From Trichoplax sp. H2 (Eukaryota; Placozoa; Uniplacotomia; Trichoplacea), in contig NOWV01000030.1 of the NCBI GenBank assembly GCA_003344405.1, positions 186,001 to 250,000 of the forward strand: a DNA stretch of 64,000 nucleotides. Reading direction: 5' to 3'. The position numbers and the translations under genes are program-made. The notes beneath the pieces are model-generated. The model was not told the DNA's origin. It did not search any database and was given only the letters and a program-made list of their open reading frames with translations. The stretch's first letter is position 1, and the number at the start of each line of letters is the position of its first letter. Positions 53,197 through 64,000 of this stretch are shown one piece after another.

Positions 53197-54916
53197 TTTG
53201 CTGTTTTACTTGACAAGAAGTTTTTCTAACACCGTACAGTATCTGAGAATTTCTTTATCATCTACTAGTATATTATAAAGGATAACAGGCTAGAGTATCC
53301 ATTTTAGTCTAGTATGAATGAGTGTTGTGCGTAGCAGTTAGGTTTAACTACAAAGTCTGACTTAATTACTGTATCAATTAAGCAAAGAGTAAATGTACAT
53401 CAATCTACAGTATTCGAAGTGGTAGAGTAGTATTGAATCCATGGCAGGCATTTTCTGTACAGTATAGCTGTTGTGTATGCAGTGTCCGCGTGAATGATAA
53501 CTACTCATTGATGGTGTGACTTTAATTTGTCTACCATACAAGAGGACTATGCATGTAGACTAGCATGTACAACTGTCCACAATACTGTACTCGCATATAT
53601 ATAACTATGTTGTGAAGACAGTAACAAACTTTGTAGAAATGTGCATCTTAGTTAGTGCAGTGTTGGATTATAATTCATGACAATGGATTATCATTCTATC
53701 ACATCTATATTATAGATAGTAATAGCCTCTTACTCTAGACTCAATAGACTACATATTGATTACTGTGGCATGCATTATGTCTAGTAAGGAAACAAGAAAA
53801 GACTCTCCACTATTGAGTCCGATTCTTACATGATTTCGGTGCAGGCAGATCACCAAAGAGATCCATGGTTGATGAGAGCTTCTGCAATCGCTTTTCTCTT
53901 GCTGCACTTTTCTACACTCTAATGGCAAAGGAAGCAAAGCGTTTCCAATGACTCTGCTATCTAGCCGCAGGCCTACAGTGCACTGAGTGTCTCTTACAAT
54001 ACATTGTAGTGTACTATACAGTACAGTACTGTAAAAAGTCTTTTTTTTACATTTTATTATACTGTAACTGTACAGTACTGTACTGTATAGTATGATATAC
54101 AGTACAATCAAATCAAATCAAATGATACCAAATTTGTCTAATAAGGGCTTGAAATTCTAATTTTAAGTCATTTCAAACAGTGGGAAAGACTTATGAGACA
54201 CCTGTGTACGTCCAGTCCAGTCCAGTAGGGTCAGTTCTATTCACTGTACTGGATACTGTATTGTTCAACTAGCTTTTGGCCGTGACAGTATAGAGAAAGT
54301 CAGACTGACAGACGCGCTGGCGACTTATCTCTACAGTATGATAGACGCTACCGGTTATAAGTTTGGAAGTTTGTACACGATCATCGAATGCGAACTACGA
54401 CATAACGTCTTCTCATTTTATACCAGTTCATACCTGTAGTGATGCGCCCATATTTGATGATACAGATAGCTATATTTGATCGAATGAAACTGAATGGAAC
54501 TTGAGAGATGATCAGATTTCTAGAGTGCGATTTCCTACTGCACTGTACTGTACGTCGACAGTACAGTAGTCCAGTCCGGTACAGTATGTTCTACGGTACT
54601 CTACGGTGTACTGTACTGTACTGTATTGTTCAACTAGCTTTTGGCCATGACCGTATCGAGAAAGCCAGACTGACAGACGCGACCAGTAAACAGTAAGTTG
54701 TATGCCGACTTGTCTAGTCTCAGTCATTATTGGAAATATGATCGCGGTACTGTACTGGATACTGTACACTATTCCACACTTAATACACATGATTCTATCG
54801 GCAGTCCCCTGCTGTACAAACACTCTTGACTGACTGCAATCATGTCGTATTGACGATTCTTCCTTTCCCAAAGCATTTATTGAATCCAAAGATCGACTAG
54901 ACAGAAATAGTTGGAT
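53197..54916. promoter_or_regulatory. Divergent promoter region between ILKAP and DNAJC16
   Basis: A 1.7-kb spacer separates two outward-facing start codons. Much of it (53990-54110, 54225-54265, 54540-54630, 54745-54765) is packed with overlapping TACTGTA/GTACTGTAC-type motifs, and it contains a diverged direct duplication. Open frames here (53749-54111 and 54512-54925, minus) are by-products of the repeats. Promoter activity is inferred from position only. Confidence 0.45.
54205..54700. repeat. Direct duplication with TACTGTA-rich flanks
   Basis: Two blocks, about 54205-54330 and 54560-54690, share TATTGTTCAACTAGCTTTTG (at 54259 and 54624, 365 bp apart) followed by GGCC-TGAC-GTAT-GAGAAAG and CAGACTGACAGACGCG. 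Each is preceded by a run of GTCCAGTCC- and CTGTACTG-like motifs. The copies are clearly related but diverged. Confidence 0.85.
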
Positions 54917-57900
54917 ATGAATCATTGCCGGTTATTGGCAATCTTTGTATCGTTTTTTTTTCTCTTTTTAATTCAATGTTTCATTGTGATAGCATCGCCC
55001 AATCCTTACCAAGTCTTACAGGTCCATCGAGATGCCAGTCAATCGGAAATTCGTCGTGCCTTTAAAAAATTAGCACTGCAATGGTAAGTTTTCCTTTTGT
55101 ACTGTATATTGCGTTGGATGGATCCTTTTGACTTGATATGATTCATTCTATCTTTATACTTGATAACGATCCAATCTGTTACTTACACTAGCTATCATCC
55201 ATTAGCTTTACCATCATTCTACTGTATATCCTATTTGAAATAGCATTTTGAATGCAGCTTGTCTCATGTGGATGCTACCTTGAAAATCCTCCAATGCAAT
55301 ATGACATACACTATAGGACACTATAGTGCAGCATAGTATCATACAGTTGATTCTTATTGAAATCGAAAGGACTACATTGCAGCCTACTCTACGGGCTTAA
55401 ACTAGCTTGCATCACTCTTGACAAGTTTTTCAATCCATTTATTACATCATCGATAACATAGGAAACAAAATGGAATCCAGTAGACTCTGCAGGGGAATAT
55501 CAAAAGTTAGATGAACATCACCTTCCTTTTCACCGCGAAAATTGTTATAGAAAGTATATACAGTATAAAGTATGGAAACGATCCCAAACAATTTCCATCA
55601 ATGCAAGTCATTGATAGACGAGTATAGTGCGATGGCAGGAATTGATTATAATTAATATCTGTCATTATTGTCTTTCAATATTTCTTTTGCAATCATCATC
55701 AGCGCTACTTCAGGTCCGAATAATTGTAGCATGGTAGACTAGTAAAACGTGGATTACAAACTTGACCGGTTTGAAAGAATCAAAGTATTCTACTTTATTT
55801 ATCCATGATCATGCTGTCTATCATGAATCTAATACATACCGCTCTATTCGTCCAATATTAGAAAAATTGGGATAGATGACGGTATACCTGTGCTGTATGC
55901 GTAGATTAAAATGAATTTATAAGTTGAAGGATAGATCGCACCAATGACTCACTGTTATCAACTAGTTTGCATGTTGTCCAATCCAGTCATGAATGCCATT
56001 CTACGCAGCATTGTATATTGAATCATCTAGCGAGTAAATCAAGATCGATAATATTTATAAATCACGATATCGATTTATCTTCATTGTTACATTAGCCATA
56101 AATCACTATTCAATAGGATTATACTTTAAATATAGTTTTACTAACTATGTTAAGTCAACTTTAATTCAAGATGAAAGTTGATCATCAATGTATAGAGACT
56201 AGTCACGTTGATTGTTTGCTGAAGCCTAATATCTTAAACCATTTCAATCTTCCATTATGATTATTTTATATGAAAGGCATCCTGATAAAAATGAAGATCC
56301 TCATGCTCAAAATAAATTTATCGAAATCAAGAATGCCTATGAAGTAAGTTATCCCTTTGATGACTAATGTATAAAGTAATGTATTCCTTTCTATTAAATA
56401 TGCTAATTATGCGACGAGATGCGTAACGTTTTACTGTGGAAACTTGTAACATTGACTTCGACAATACTCATTGTTACCTTAAACCAATTTTGTTGTACTG
56501 TATTTATAACTATCATGTGTCGAATCAGTAAACACCGGATGAAATAATTACTTGCCTTAACGACATGGACGTTGCATTTTGTTATTAACAACTAGTCTAA
56601 AGTATTATTTCTACTATCAATGTCCTGTTTATCATTCAAGCAGTTCTTTTTAATTATTCAAAAAAATATAGAAATGCATCAGTTTACATGTTTTCTGTCA
56701 TTGGAGAAATGTAATATTCTTTTAAGAGGATGTTTTGATACTATCATAGAATCTATTATACGAGTATGCAAAACAAAAAAAGATATAATAAATACAACCC
56801 TTAAGCTAACGTAAATGTATCTATCTTATTATTATTAGATTCTATCTGACAAAGAAAAACGCGCTGAATTCGATCGATTTGGTTATGTACGAGATGATGG
56901 GTCAGCCCGACATGAAAGAGGACAACGAAATCCATTTCATCAATTTGCGATGAATGATGACATCTTTTCATTTATGTTCCAAGATGGCTTTGATAACACT
57001 GAAGAAGATCATATCATTGATACAGTTAATATGTATCAATTTAAGACTGAAATATTACCCAACAGCAATTTCAAGCCTTACGTTTTAGAAATTTTCTCAA
57101 ATTTTTGCCTCAAATGTTTAATGATACAATCAACATGGGTTAATATAGCTAAAGAATTAGAATCTATCGGTTTGGGAACTGGACAAGTTAATTCCGATCG
57201 TGATTATGCTTTAATACAGTACTTGGGTAAGTCGGAGTATAACATTATGAATCATAACCAACACTAGTATCAGCCTTGATCAATAATAAAGGGAACCATA
57301 AACTTGATATAAAGAGTTGAATACTTTGTAGCCACACAATGGCTGTATGAAGTTATGGATTACTAGAATACTATAGTAGCAGTCTACAGTGAAGTATAGT
57401 ATGCGAATAGAGATATGTTATGCAAAATTATACTAGAATTGTTACCATACGGATCTATTTACGTACCTGGATTAGTTTTAGCCATACATTTTTAATACTC
57501 GAAATAAAATATAATATTAGGTGTTACGGGACTACCCAGCGTTTATGTAGTTGTGGAAGAAGAAATATTCAAATATACAGGTGAATTATCGAAAAAAATG
57601 TTGCGCAATTTTATCCACGATTTGTTGCCGACTCACTTAATTGAAAAGGTATGTATATGCTAAGCATACGTAAGTTTTATCGGCTGTAATATATACCGTT
57701 AGCCTACACTAAAACATTTTGGAATGATAAATAATTAAATACTGAAATGAAGTAAAATTTGCAAGTTACAATTATGTAACTAAATGAATAAATCGGGAAG
57801 CTATTGTAGTTTTAGTACTGGGAATGTTCTACAGCTGTATCACGAATTAAACAGAACCTTACAAATTATAATTTTTTTTAACGTATTTTGCCTTATGATA

Positions 57901-60691
57901 GGTAGAAAATTTCAGTACGTTAACCTAACACTTGCCTTTATGCATAATTTTCATTAGGTCACAGACGAGACAAATTCAACTTTTTTCGAACAAATTAATA
58001 GACCAAAATTACTTTTATTTTCATCACGACCTAACCCCTCACTAAAACTTTCATTACTTGCGATGGAATTTCAAAATTACGTCAAATTTGGCATGGCATC
58101 CCTCGGTAGCGAGAATAATAAATTAAGAGAACAATTTAACGCCCATCCTTCAGATCCAACCGCATTTCTGTTTAAAGAAAATCAACTTATACCATTCAAA
58201 ATTTTACTGGTAACGATATTACTTTATATGCAAAATATACTATTAGTATATCTATTAATGACTTTTTAAGTTAGATTACTTATGTTATTACGATATTGTG
58301 TTTTTCTTACTGATATTTCCTACGGAGGTTGTTAGCTCGATAAAATACAGGTATTTCTGCTGCTATCCTTATACCGTCATACTATTTTTATAGGCGTCAG
58401 ATATGAAGGCTGGAGCTTTACACAAATTGGTAGAAGACAATAAATATCTAAATTTGCCTAGGCTAGAATCACACACCATGTTTTATGACTTATGCAAAGA
58501 GAAATCAATGTAAATTGAAATTTTGTAATACAATCACAACCTCCATATGTCTTAATCTTTAAATTACAATTCTTGTTTACGCAGTAATGAAGTAATATGT
58601 TATTGTTGGATAAAGACTAAGCACTATTGTGGTTGGGTTTATTTGCTTTTTAGAATATGTATTATCCTATTTATTGCCGATTCAACAGTCGATAAAGAGA
58701 CCATGAAACGTGTTGAAGAAATTATGACAGACGATAACGTTAATATTGATAATGTTCGTATGGCTTACGCTTCAGTAAAACTGCAAGGTGCCTTTTTTAA
58801 TTCATTTGATATGAAAAAATTATCGAAATCAACGGATGAATGTACAAGTGTTTACCATGACAAGGTAACTACTTGTCTAACTGTAACTTGACTAAGCGTT
58901 TATATTGCATTTTACTTGGCTTTCTTATCACTTGTTTTGTACTCTTTCATTAGGTTTTATTTTTAAAGAGATTGGAAGACGATGAGGCAATATATGATTG
59001 GTACGAAGATGGCTGGTGTGTTAGCTCATCTAGCACCCGGGACTTGATTATGAAAGCCAGAGCATATGCAACTTCTAAAAATAAGATGACATCCAAGACT
59101 ATACTCTCGAAATTAGTTGATGAAAATGCTCCGGTAAATAAACACGCTGCTCTATAATTTAACAAGGTTTAAATTAGTAGTTATATCGCATGAATTGTTC
59201 TATGTAATAATTTTACTCCTCAAATTATCTGTGCTACTCGCATTTTAAGTTGTATACATTAACCTCTTTTATTTAGGGTATATTTGGTCGAATGCAGAAT
59301 TCTATCAAGTTCGCAACAAAAACACTCAAGCGTCTTCCTAACTATATTTTCAGGTTTTCTATTCATTTCACATAGTACTTAATAATGATATTAATACGGA
59401 TTATTATCTCTTGTTACGCAAAATTTTATTTACGTTCATAATCTTGTCATAGTATTGTGTACCTTCCTCATCACTTCATTCGTTACTACGCAAGTTATAC
59501 TGTATTAAGGTGGTTAGGCAGAGACTGGTATAATGTTATCATTAACAAGTTAGGTATAATAATCAGTCTGGTGTACGTTATTTTTCGAGATACACGCCTC
59601 TAGTAGCGAGAGCTGTAATGTTTTCAATTATTACTATTATTAATTGTAAGGTTCATAATCATTATTATTATTATTAATCATAAATAAAGAAATCATTTTA
59701 ATTTCAGCGAAAGATTTGTACTTGTAAATCCGAATGCAAACATTTTGCCTTTTTTCGTTGGAATAATTTTTATACTTAGCAATTCCCTGACTGCACTTGT
59801 ATTTTTCAGAATTGAAGCACTACCTTTTTTTATGATACCAATGCTTTGTATTTTCGTGGCAAGTTTGACCTCTTTAGTAGGACCAGATCTGCCGTAAGTA
59901 GTTTAATGCTTTCGTGCAATAAGCAAATTCTGTAAATAATTAAATATTCTAATGTTTCTATATGGTAGCAATCATGACATAAAGCGAAAGAAAAAGAGAG
60001 AGAAAGCAAAGCTACATTCTGAAACTGCTTCATTTAGAATACCGCAGTTATCCTATAGAAACGAAGATGATTTAATCCATGACGCACGCCATGGCCATCT
60101 TACTATGTTAATTTTACTGCCAGAGACTAACAATGAAGATGCTAGGAATTCTCCTTTATTTAAAACGTTTGCATCAGTTATGAATATTCACAGGTACAGT
60201 ATGGGGCTTGCAGTCTTCATTTAAACAAGTATTTAACGACTGTATGCTACCAAATTTTGTTGATCGATTACAATTGGGAATCTTTTTTGAGATGTAATCT
60301 TTTTGTGGTAAATTCTTTCTTTAGACGAGAATTTTTATCCTTGGGATGCTGCTGGCTGTCGTTGACAGCACATAAAAATTGGTGCTGGAAATTATTAGCA
60401 GAAATAACACCCATTGATGAATCATTAACTGGCTGTGTTCTTGCTATTAATGGCTATCGACAATATTTTATGTTTTTAAAATTATCCGGGATTAACTCAT
60501 TAAAACAAAATGATAATGATGCTAATGATTGTGGTGAATTTCTTGGCCTGGAAGACGTAGATAATGTGAAAGTTAGGGCTAAACAACTTCGACATAAACT
60601 TCCTGATTGGATTGGAAGACTACGAGATGGTTCACTTACACGATATTCAGTAGAAATTTGGCCTAAAATATCGATTTTAGATGAGTTATGA
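54917..60691 (+). CDS. DNAJC16: DnaJ homologue subfamily C member 16 (ER J-protein with thioredoxin-like region)
   Basis: Twelve exons: 54917-55083, 56277-56343, 56839-57226, 57521-57648, 57958-58209, 58394-58509, 58654-58864, 58954-59133, 59277-59353, 59708-59893, 59969-60193, 60325-60691. They join in phase to 787 residues, close to human DNAJC16 (782). The order is: signal peptide (hydrophobic FVSFFFLFLIQCFIVIA); J domain from about residue 29 (NPYQVLQVHRDASQSEIRRA) with the HPD tripeptide at about 57-59 that stimulates Hsp70; a thioredoxin-like region with a CLKC pair at about 168-171 in the position of the family's C-x-x-C; a long lumenal region; two adjacent hydrophobic segments in exon 10 (about 541-587); and a basic, then conserved C-terminal tail (VLAINGYRQYFMFLK). 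The J domain is split by a 1.2-kb intron just before HPD. In vertebrates the protein sits in the ER membrane and affects autophagosome size. No truncation or frameshift was seen. Confidence 0.95.
59651..59690. repeat. ATT trinucleotide microsatellite
   Basis: A short run of TTA/ATT repeats lies inside the DNAJC16 intron before exon 10. It is ordinary low-complexity sequence. Confidence 0.7.
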
Positions 60692-62592
60692 GGCATGTTA
60701 ATGGAAATAATTTTCAATGATATGTTCCTATGTTAATATGCAATTATTAAATTAGGGAAATAGATCGTTTCCCTTATCTTTATAGTAATTCTTAGGCATA
60801 CGGCAAAAATGATATTGTATGCCTGGCTGTAGTATAACGTAAATGAATACTGGAGCCAGAATACTTAGGCAACTAATTTTTAATATTATTGTTGGTAGAT
60901 TTTTGACATTATTGATCGAATATAGTAAACAGTGTATCATCTGCTAATAACAGCGATAGACTGATTTGCACCCTTTTTTAAAATATACACGTACAGTAAA
61001 GAAGTAAAATATTCGATGTTTACACAGACTGTACCACAATATCGGTGTATTATTATTATTATAGCAGAAATTAATTAAATGATTTACATCGACGGCCTAC
61101 TACTCCGGAACAATGACTTAACTTATAAAGCTTTCTATCATCAATATTATATTCAACACTAGCGTATACCGATACACGTCTAATCTAATGAATTACCTTA
61201 CTAATGAAGAAGTAAATATGTTTAGATTAAATTTATTAGGATTTATTGTCTTGTTATTATTGGGTATTCGTCTTTTATTTATAGTAATCCAATCTTTCAA
61301 TTTAAATCTTTTTATAAGTATACTGTATTAGCTATCATGATTGATAATTATATATATATATATATGTATATATAATTAATTGTTATATATGCAAGGTTAT
61401 GAACAAAAGCATATGTTATTATTGAATTGACTTGGCGTCAGTTTAGCCGCGGTATTGTTAATGCTATTTCAGTTTGTATCATTTTATTATAATAACACGG
61501 TCACAAGCAAGAGATCGGTAACCCTTGTACTAGTTTTTGAGTCATAACTTTATCTGTTTTACGACAGCAAGTTACTGCATTTTATACACATGTGCATAAG
61601 TATCAGAGAAATACCTGATCGGGATCTACAGTTCTTATATCATGCATTTACCTCTGTGTTTGAAATAGATATTCTGCAATGTATTAGTACTGTATCTGTT
61701 CAATTAATTAAAAACTTATCCGAAATCGCGCAACTTTTGCTGTTATATTGTATTATGATTTATCAGTAGTTTTTAGATGTAAATAGTATTACTTAGGTAG
61801 GAAATAACGACGTAATTGGGCTGGTTTTGGCGTATTAAGGAGTCTTTCAAGATGATTGGCTATCGACAGTTTTATGATATAAGCCGCATCAACCATAGTG
61901 GTACTTAACTGCTTCTTGCTACTGTATAAACATATTTGTCACTTTAATTGTATGTCATCTTCCTAGCATATTCTATAATGATACCATTGCTTATAAGCTC
62001 AGTTTCATCTTTTTTTATTTTCAAAGTTTGAAAAATACTAAACTCAAAATTGTATGGTTACTGAATATAGTACGTTCGGCATAGACTATGTGCAGGATTA
62101 AATCATCCATTCTTTTAGTTTACATTGCATGACTATTTCAAATATAATTATAATGAATCGGTTTGGTTAGAAGGTAGCATAACTTTTAATTCCTTCGTTA
62201 CTTATTTTAGCTAGCACTGTTAGCATAACGAAGAATTTACTATATTACAAAGCTATAAAGCGTACAGAGTAGAGAAATTGAAGAATCAAAGAAATTGTAC
62301 AATATTGGTATCTTGTGTTTCGAAACAGCATCATAAAATCGATGTTATGCAAGTTTATCAACTATTATTGCTTATAGGACTATTGGCAGCTTTATCACTG
62401 CTTAGTGATTGATGGTAAATGACATCATCGCTTTAAGCTATTAACTATCTTAAGAATAAAAGGCTACTGATATAGTCCAAAAGAAGATTTTTATTCTTTT
62501 AAATACAACTTTATATACAGTACTAATAACCTGGTGTAATTGTTAATAGCTTCGGTACATTATCCGTTTTACAAATGTAAATTGTTTATGGT
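60692..62592. other. Convergent intergenic spacer
   Basis: This lies between the DNAJC16 stop and the stop of the next gene on the minus strand. It is A+T-rich with a TA microsatellite at about 61348-61375. No open frame above about 62 codons and no recognisable gene was seen. Confidence 0.6.
61348..61375. repeat. TA dinucleotide microsatellite
   Basis: Alternating TA of about 28 bp, interrupted once by a G. It can form a palindrome but is common low-complexity DNA. Confidence 0.85.
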
Positions 62593-64000
62593 TTAGCTTT
62601 CGTTGTCTTTTCGATTCTCGAGTTTACTGCTTTTACCATCGAGTTTAGGTTCTGATTTTTCTTTCGATTTTGTCTTAGCTGCCTTTTTATGCTTTTTGAT
62701 AGTTGCAACAGCATTAACCTTCACACATATGCTAACTGGATCTAATAGCTTATCTAGGAACGGTGGATTCGTCACTTCACGAATAGTAATAATATAATCG
62801 CCTAATTATAGTTAAGAAAATCAAGGAGATTAGAAACGAATTGTAGATTTATTCCATTCAATATGGGTATGATATTTATATATTGCGTCTTGTCTATTTA
62901 GAGTTTCCAATCCTTTCTATCTTATAATTGAAATACATACATACTAATTCTTAATTATTAGTAATTGACTAGTTATAGTTATAAACTGTGAACTTTAAAA
63001 TTTTTCCCGTGCATCTAGTGGTTCATGTTTTAAATAAACTGTAGTAATGTATGGTATACGTGCTGATATGCTGTCGCTATTTAAAATTGTTATTCTACCT
63101 GGTAGACAATATTTTTCCTCTGGTGATATAACTCTTGACGATTTTTCAGCTCTTTTATTAGCATCCTCTTTATTGCTTTCCTTATTAAGTAGATCATTGG
63201 AACCTGAACTTTGTTTCTTTTTTAAGACACTTTTCTCTTTCATCACGGTAGTTTGATTATCAGATCGAACTTTAGATCGAGGTAACCCAACCGATGATTG
63301 TCTCTTACGACGTTTAGTTTCACCTTCGGTTTTATTTTCTGCATCATTTGCCTCCCCTGAGTTTTCATTATTACCGTAGCCTAGCATGACTTTAATATGT
63401 TGTGGGGCTGGAGGTAAAAGAAGGTTGGTAAAACTCCCTCTCCCACCTTGTGTTCGGATATTACTAACAGATGGATAAAGATTAGCTACTAATTTGTTAT
63501 TAGCATCGGTATCAGCAGTACCATCTTGATTTAATGGTATTGATGGGTTGTTTTGTATATTAGAATTAGACGAAGAGGTAGTAACTTCCGATGATTTGCC
63601 ATTTTTACTTCCTAAATGAAGCCATTAACAACAATATCAATATTAAACTATATAGTTTAATAAGTAACACAGTAGAATCTTGTAGATACTTACGAGATTG
63701 CTGCTGTTTCGAGTTATTACCATTGCTTTGAGTATTTTGCGGAGAATCAGCTTGATTATATAGCGATGGTGTAAGAGGTGCAGTAGGACTAACTGGAGAA
63801 TTGAATTGTGATGTTGTGTGGGATGGTGATTGTTCTAAATCAGTTAATTTCAAATTTTGAACTTTTTTAAGTTCTTGATGATCATTTTTAGCCAACTGTT
63901 CATCAGATTGAGTAGCGTTCAAACTATCTTCTCCTTTATTCTGATCGTTGGCTTCTTCGTCTTCTAAGGTTTCCACAACGTATGATATTGGATAAGATTC
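62593..64000 (-). CDS. Unrecognised gene, 3' part (extends beyond the window)
   Basis: Three exons in transcript order: from beyond 64000 to 63694, then 63099-63611, then 62593-62801 ending at a stop. Splice sites are GTAAGT/TAG and GTAGAA/TAG, and the joins keep one frame of about 343 codons. The first part is acidic and Gln/Ser/Pro-rich (SPVSPTAPLTP, NNSKQQQS) and looks disordered. The middle has a short ordered-looking patch (SFTNLLLPPAPQHIKVMLGYG) and then a basic stretch (TKRRKRQSSVGLPRSKVRS). The join of exons 2 and 3 creates YCLPGDYIITIREVTNPPF followed by LDKLLDPVSICVKVNAV, which reads like a beta-rich folded segment, before a Lys-rich tail. I do not recognise the family. The gene is convergent with DNAJC16. 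Confidence 0.7.

Noticed and set aside
53749-54925. Minus-strand open frames of 120 and 137 codons between ILKAP and DNAJC16
   Set aside because: They are rich in Tyr/Ser/Thr/Val/Leu codons generated by TACTGTA-type repeats and have no splice partners or domains.

Overview
The window is eukaryotic nuclear DNA from an animal. It is A+T-rich, and its genes are broken by many short GT-AG introns, mostly from under 100 bp to a few hundred bp. The recognisable products are animal proteins: an HPS3 subunit of BLOC-2, a secreted EMI/multi-EGF protein, a ClC-2-type chloride channel, ANKRD49, an ILKAP-like PP2C phosphatase and DNAJC16. High intron density combined with close similarity to vertebrate proteins points to an early-branching invertebrate. 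I favour a placozoan (Trichoplax/Hoilungia type), but that is inference. No bacterial, viral, CRISPR, rRNA or tRNA locus was recognised.

Layout: ANKRD49 (-, 279-1607); gene-poor spacer and an 810-bp minisatellite (3271-4080); HPS3 (+, 4204-11882, 19 exons); CLC chloride channel (-, 13691-18938, 23 exons, first exon not found); a repeat-rich intergenic block with an 83-bp tandem array (19030-19405) and a ~208-bp tandem array (22260-23360); a MEGF6-like EMI/EGF protein (-, 24610-34646, 22 exons); a 12.3-kb stretch with no recognisable gene (34647-46996) lying between two outward-facing genes; an unrecognised intronless Ser/Asn-rich gene (+, 46997-48607); ILKAP-like phosphatase (-, 50517-53196, 12 exons); a spacer with duplicated, TACTGTA-rich blocks; DNAJC16 (+, 54917-60691, 12 exons); and the 3' end of an unrecognised gene (-, 62593 to beyond 64000).

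Exon models were built by hand from splice sites, reading phase and family similarity. In every multi-exon model the phases agree from exon to exon and the summed length is a multiple of three. No gene shows clear decay; apparent frameshifts in HPS3 resolve as short introns. The neighbours do not form a pathway. Gene order looks like ordinary animal synteny: HPS3 and CLC are convergent, and ILKAP and DNAJC16 are divergent and may share a promoter region. The most unusual content is non-coding: four local tandem or duplicated repeat families and a pervasive TACTGTA/TACAGTA motif. I found no convincing new multi-gene system.
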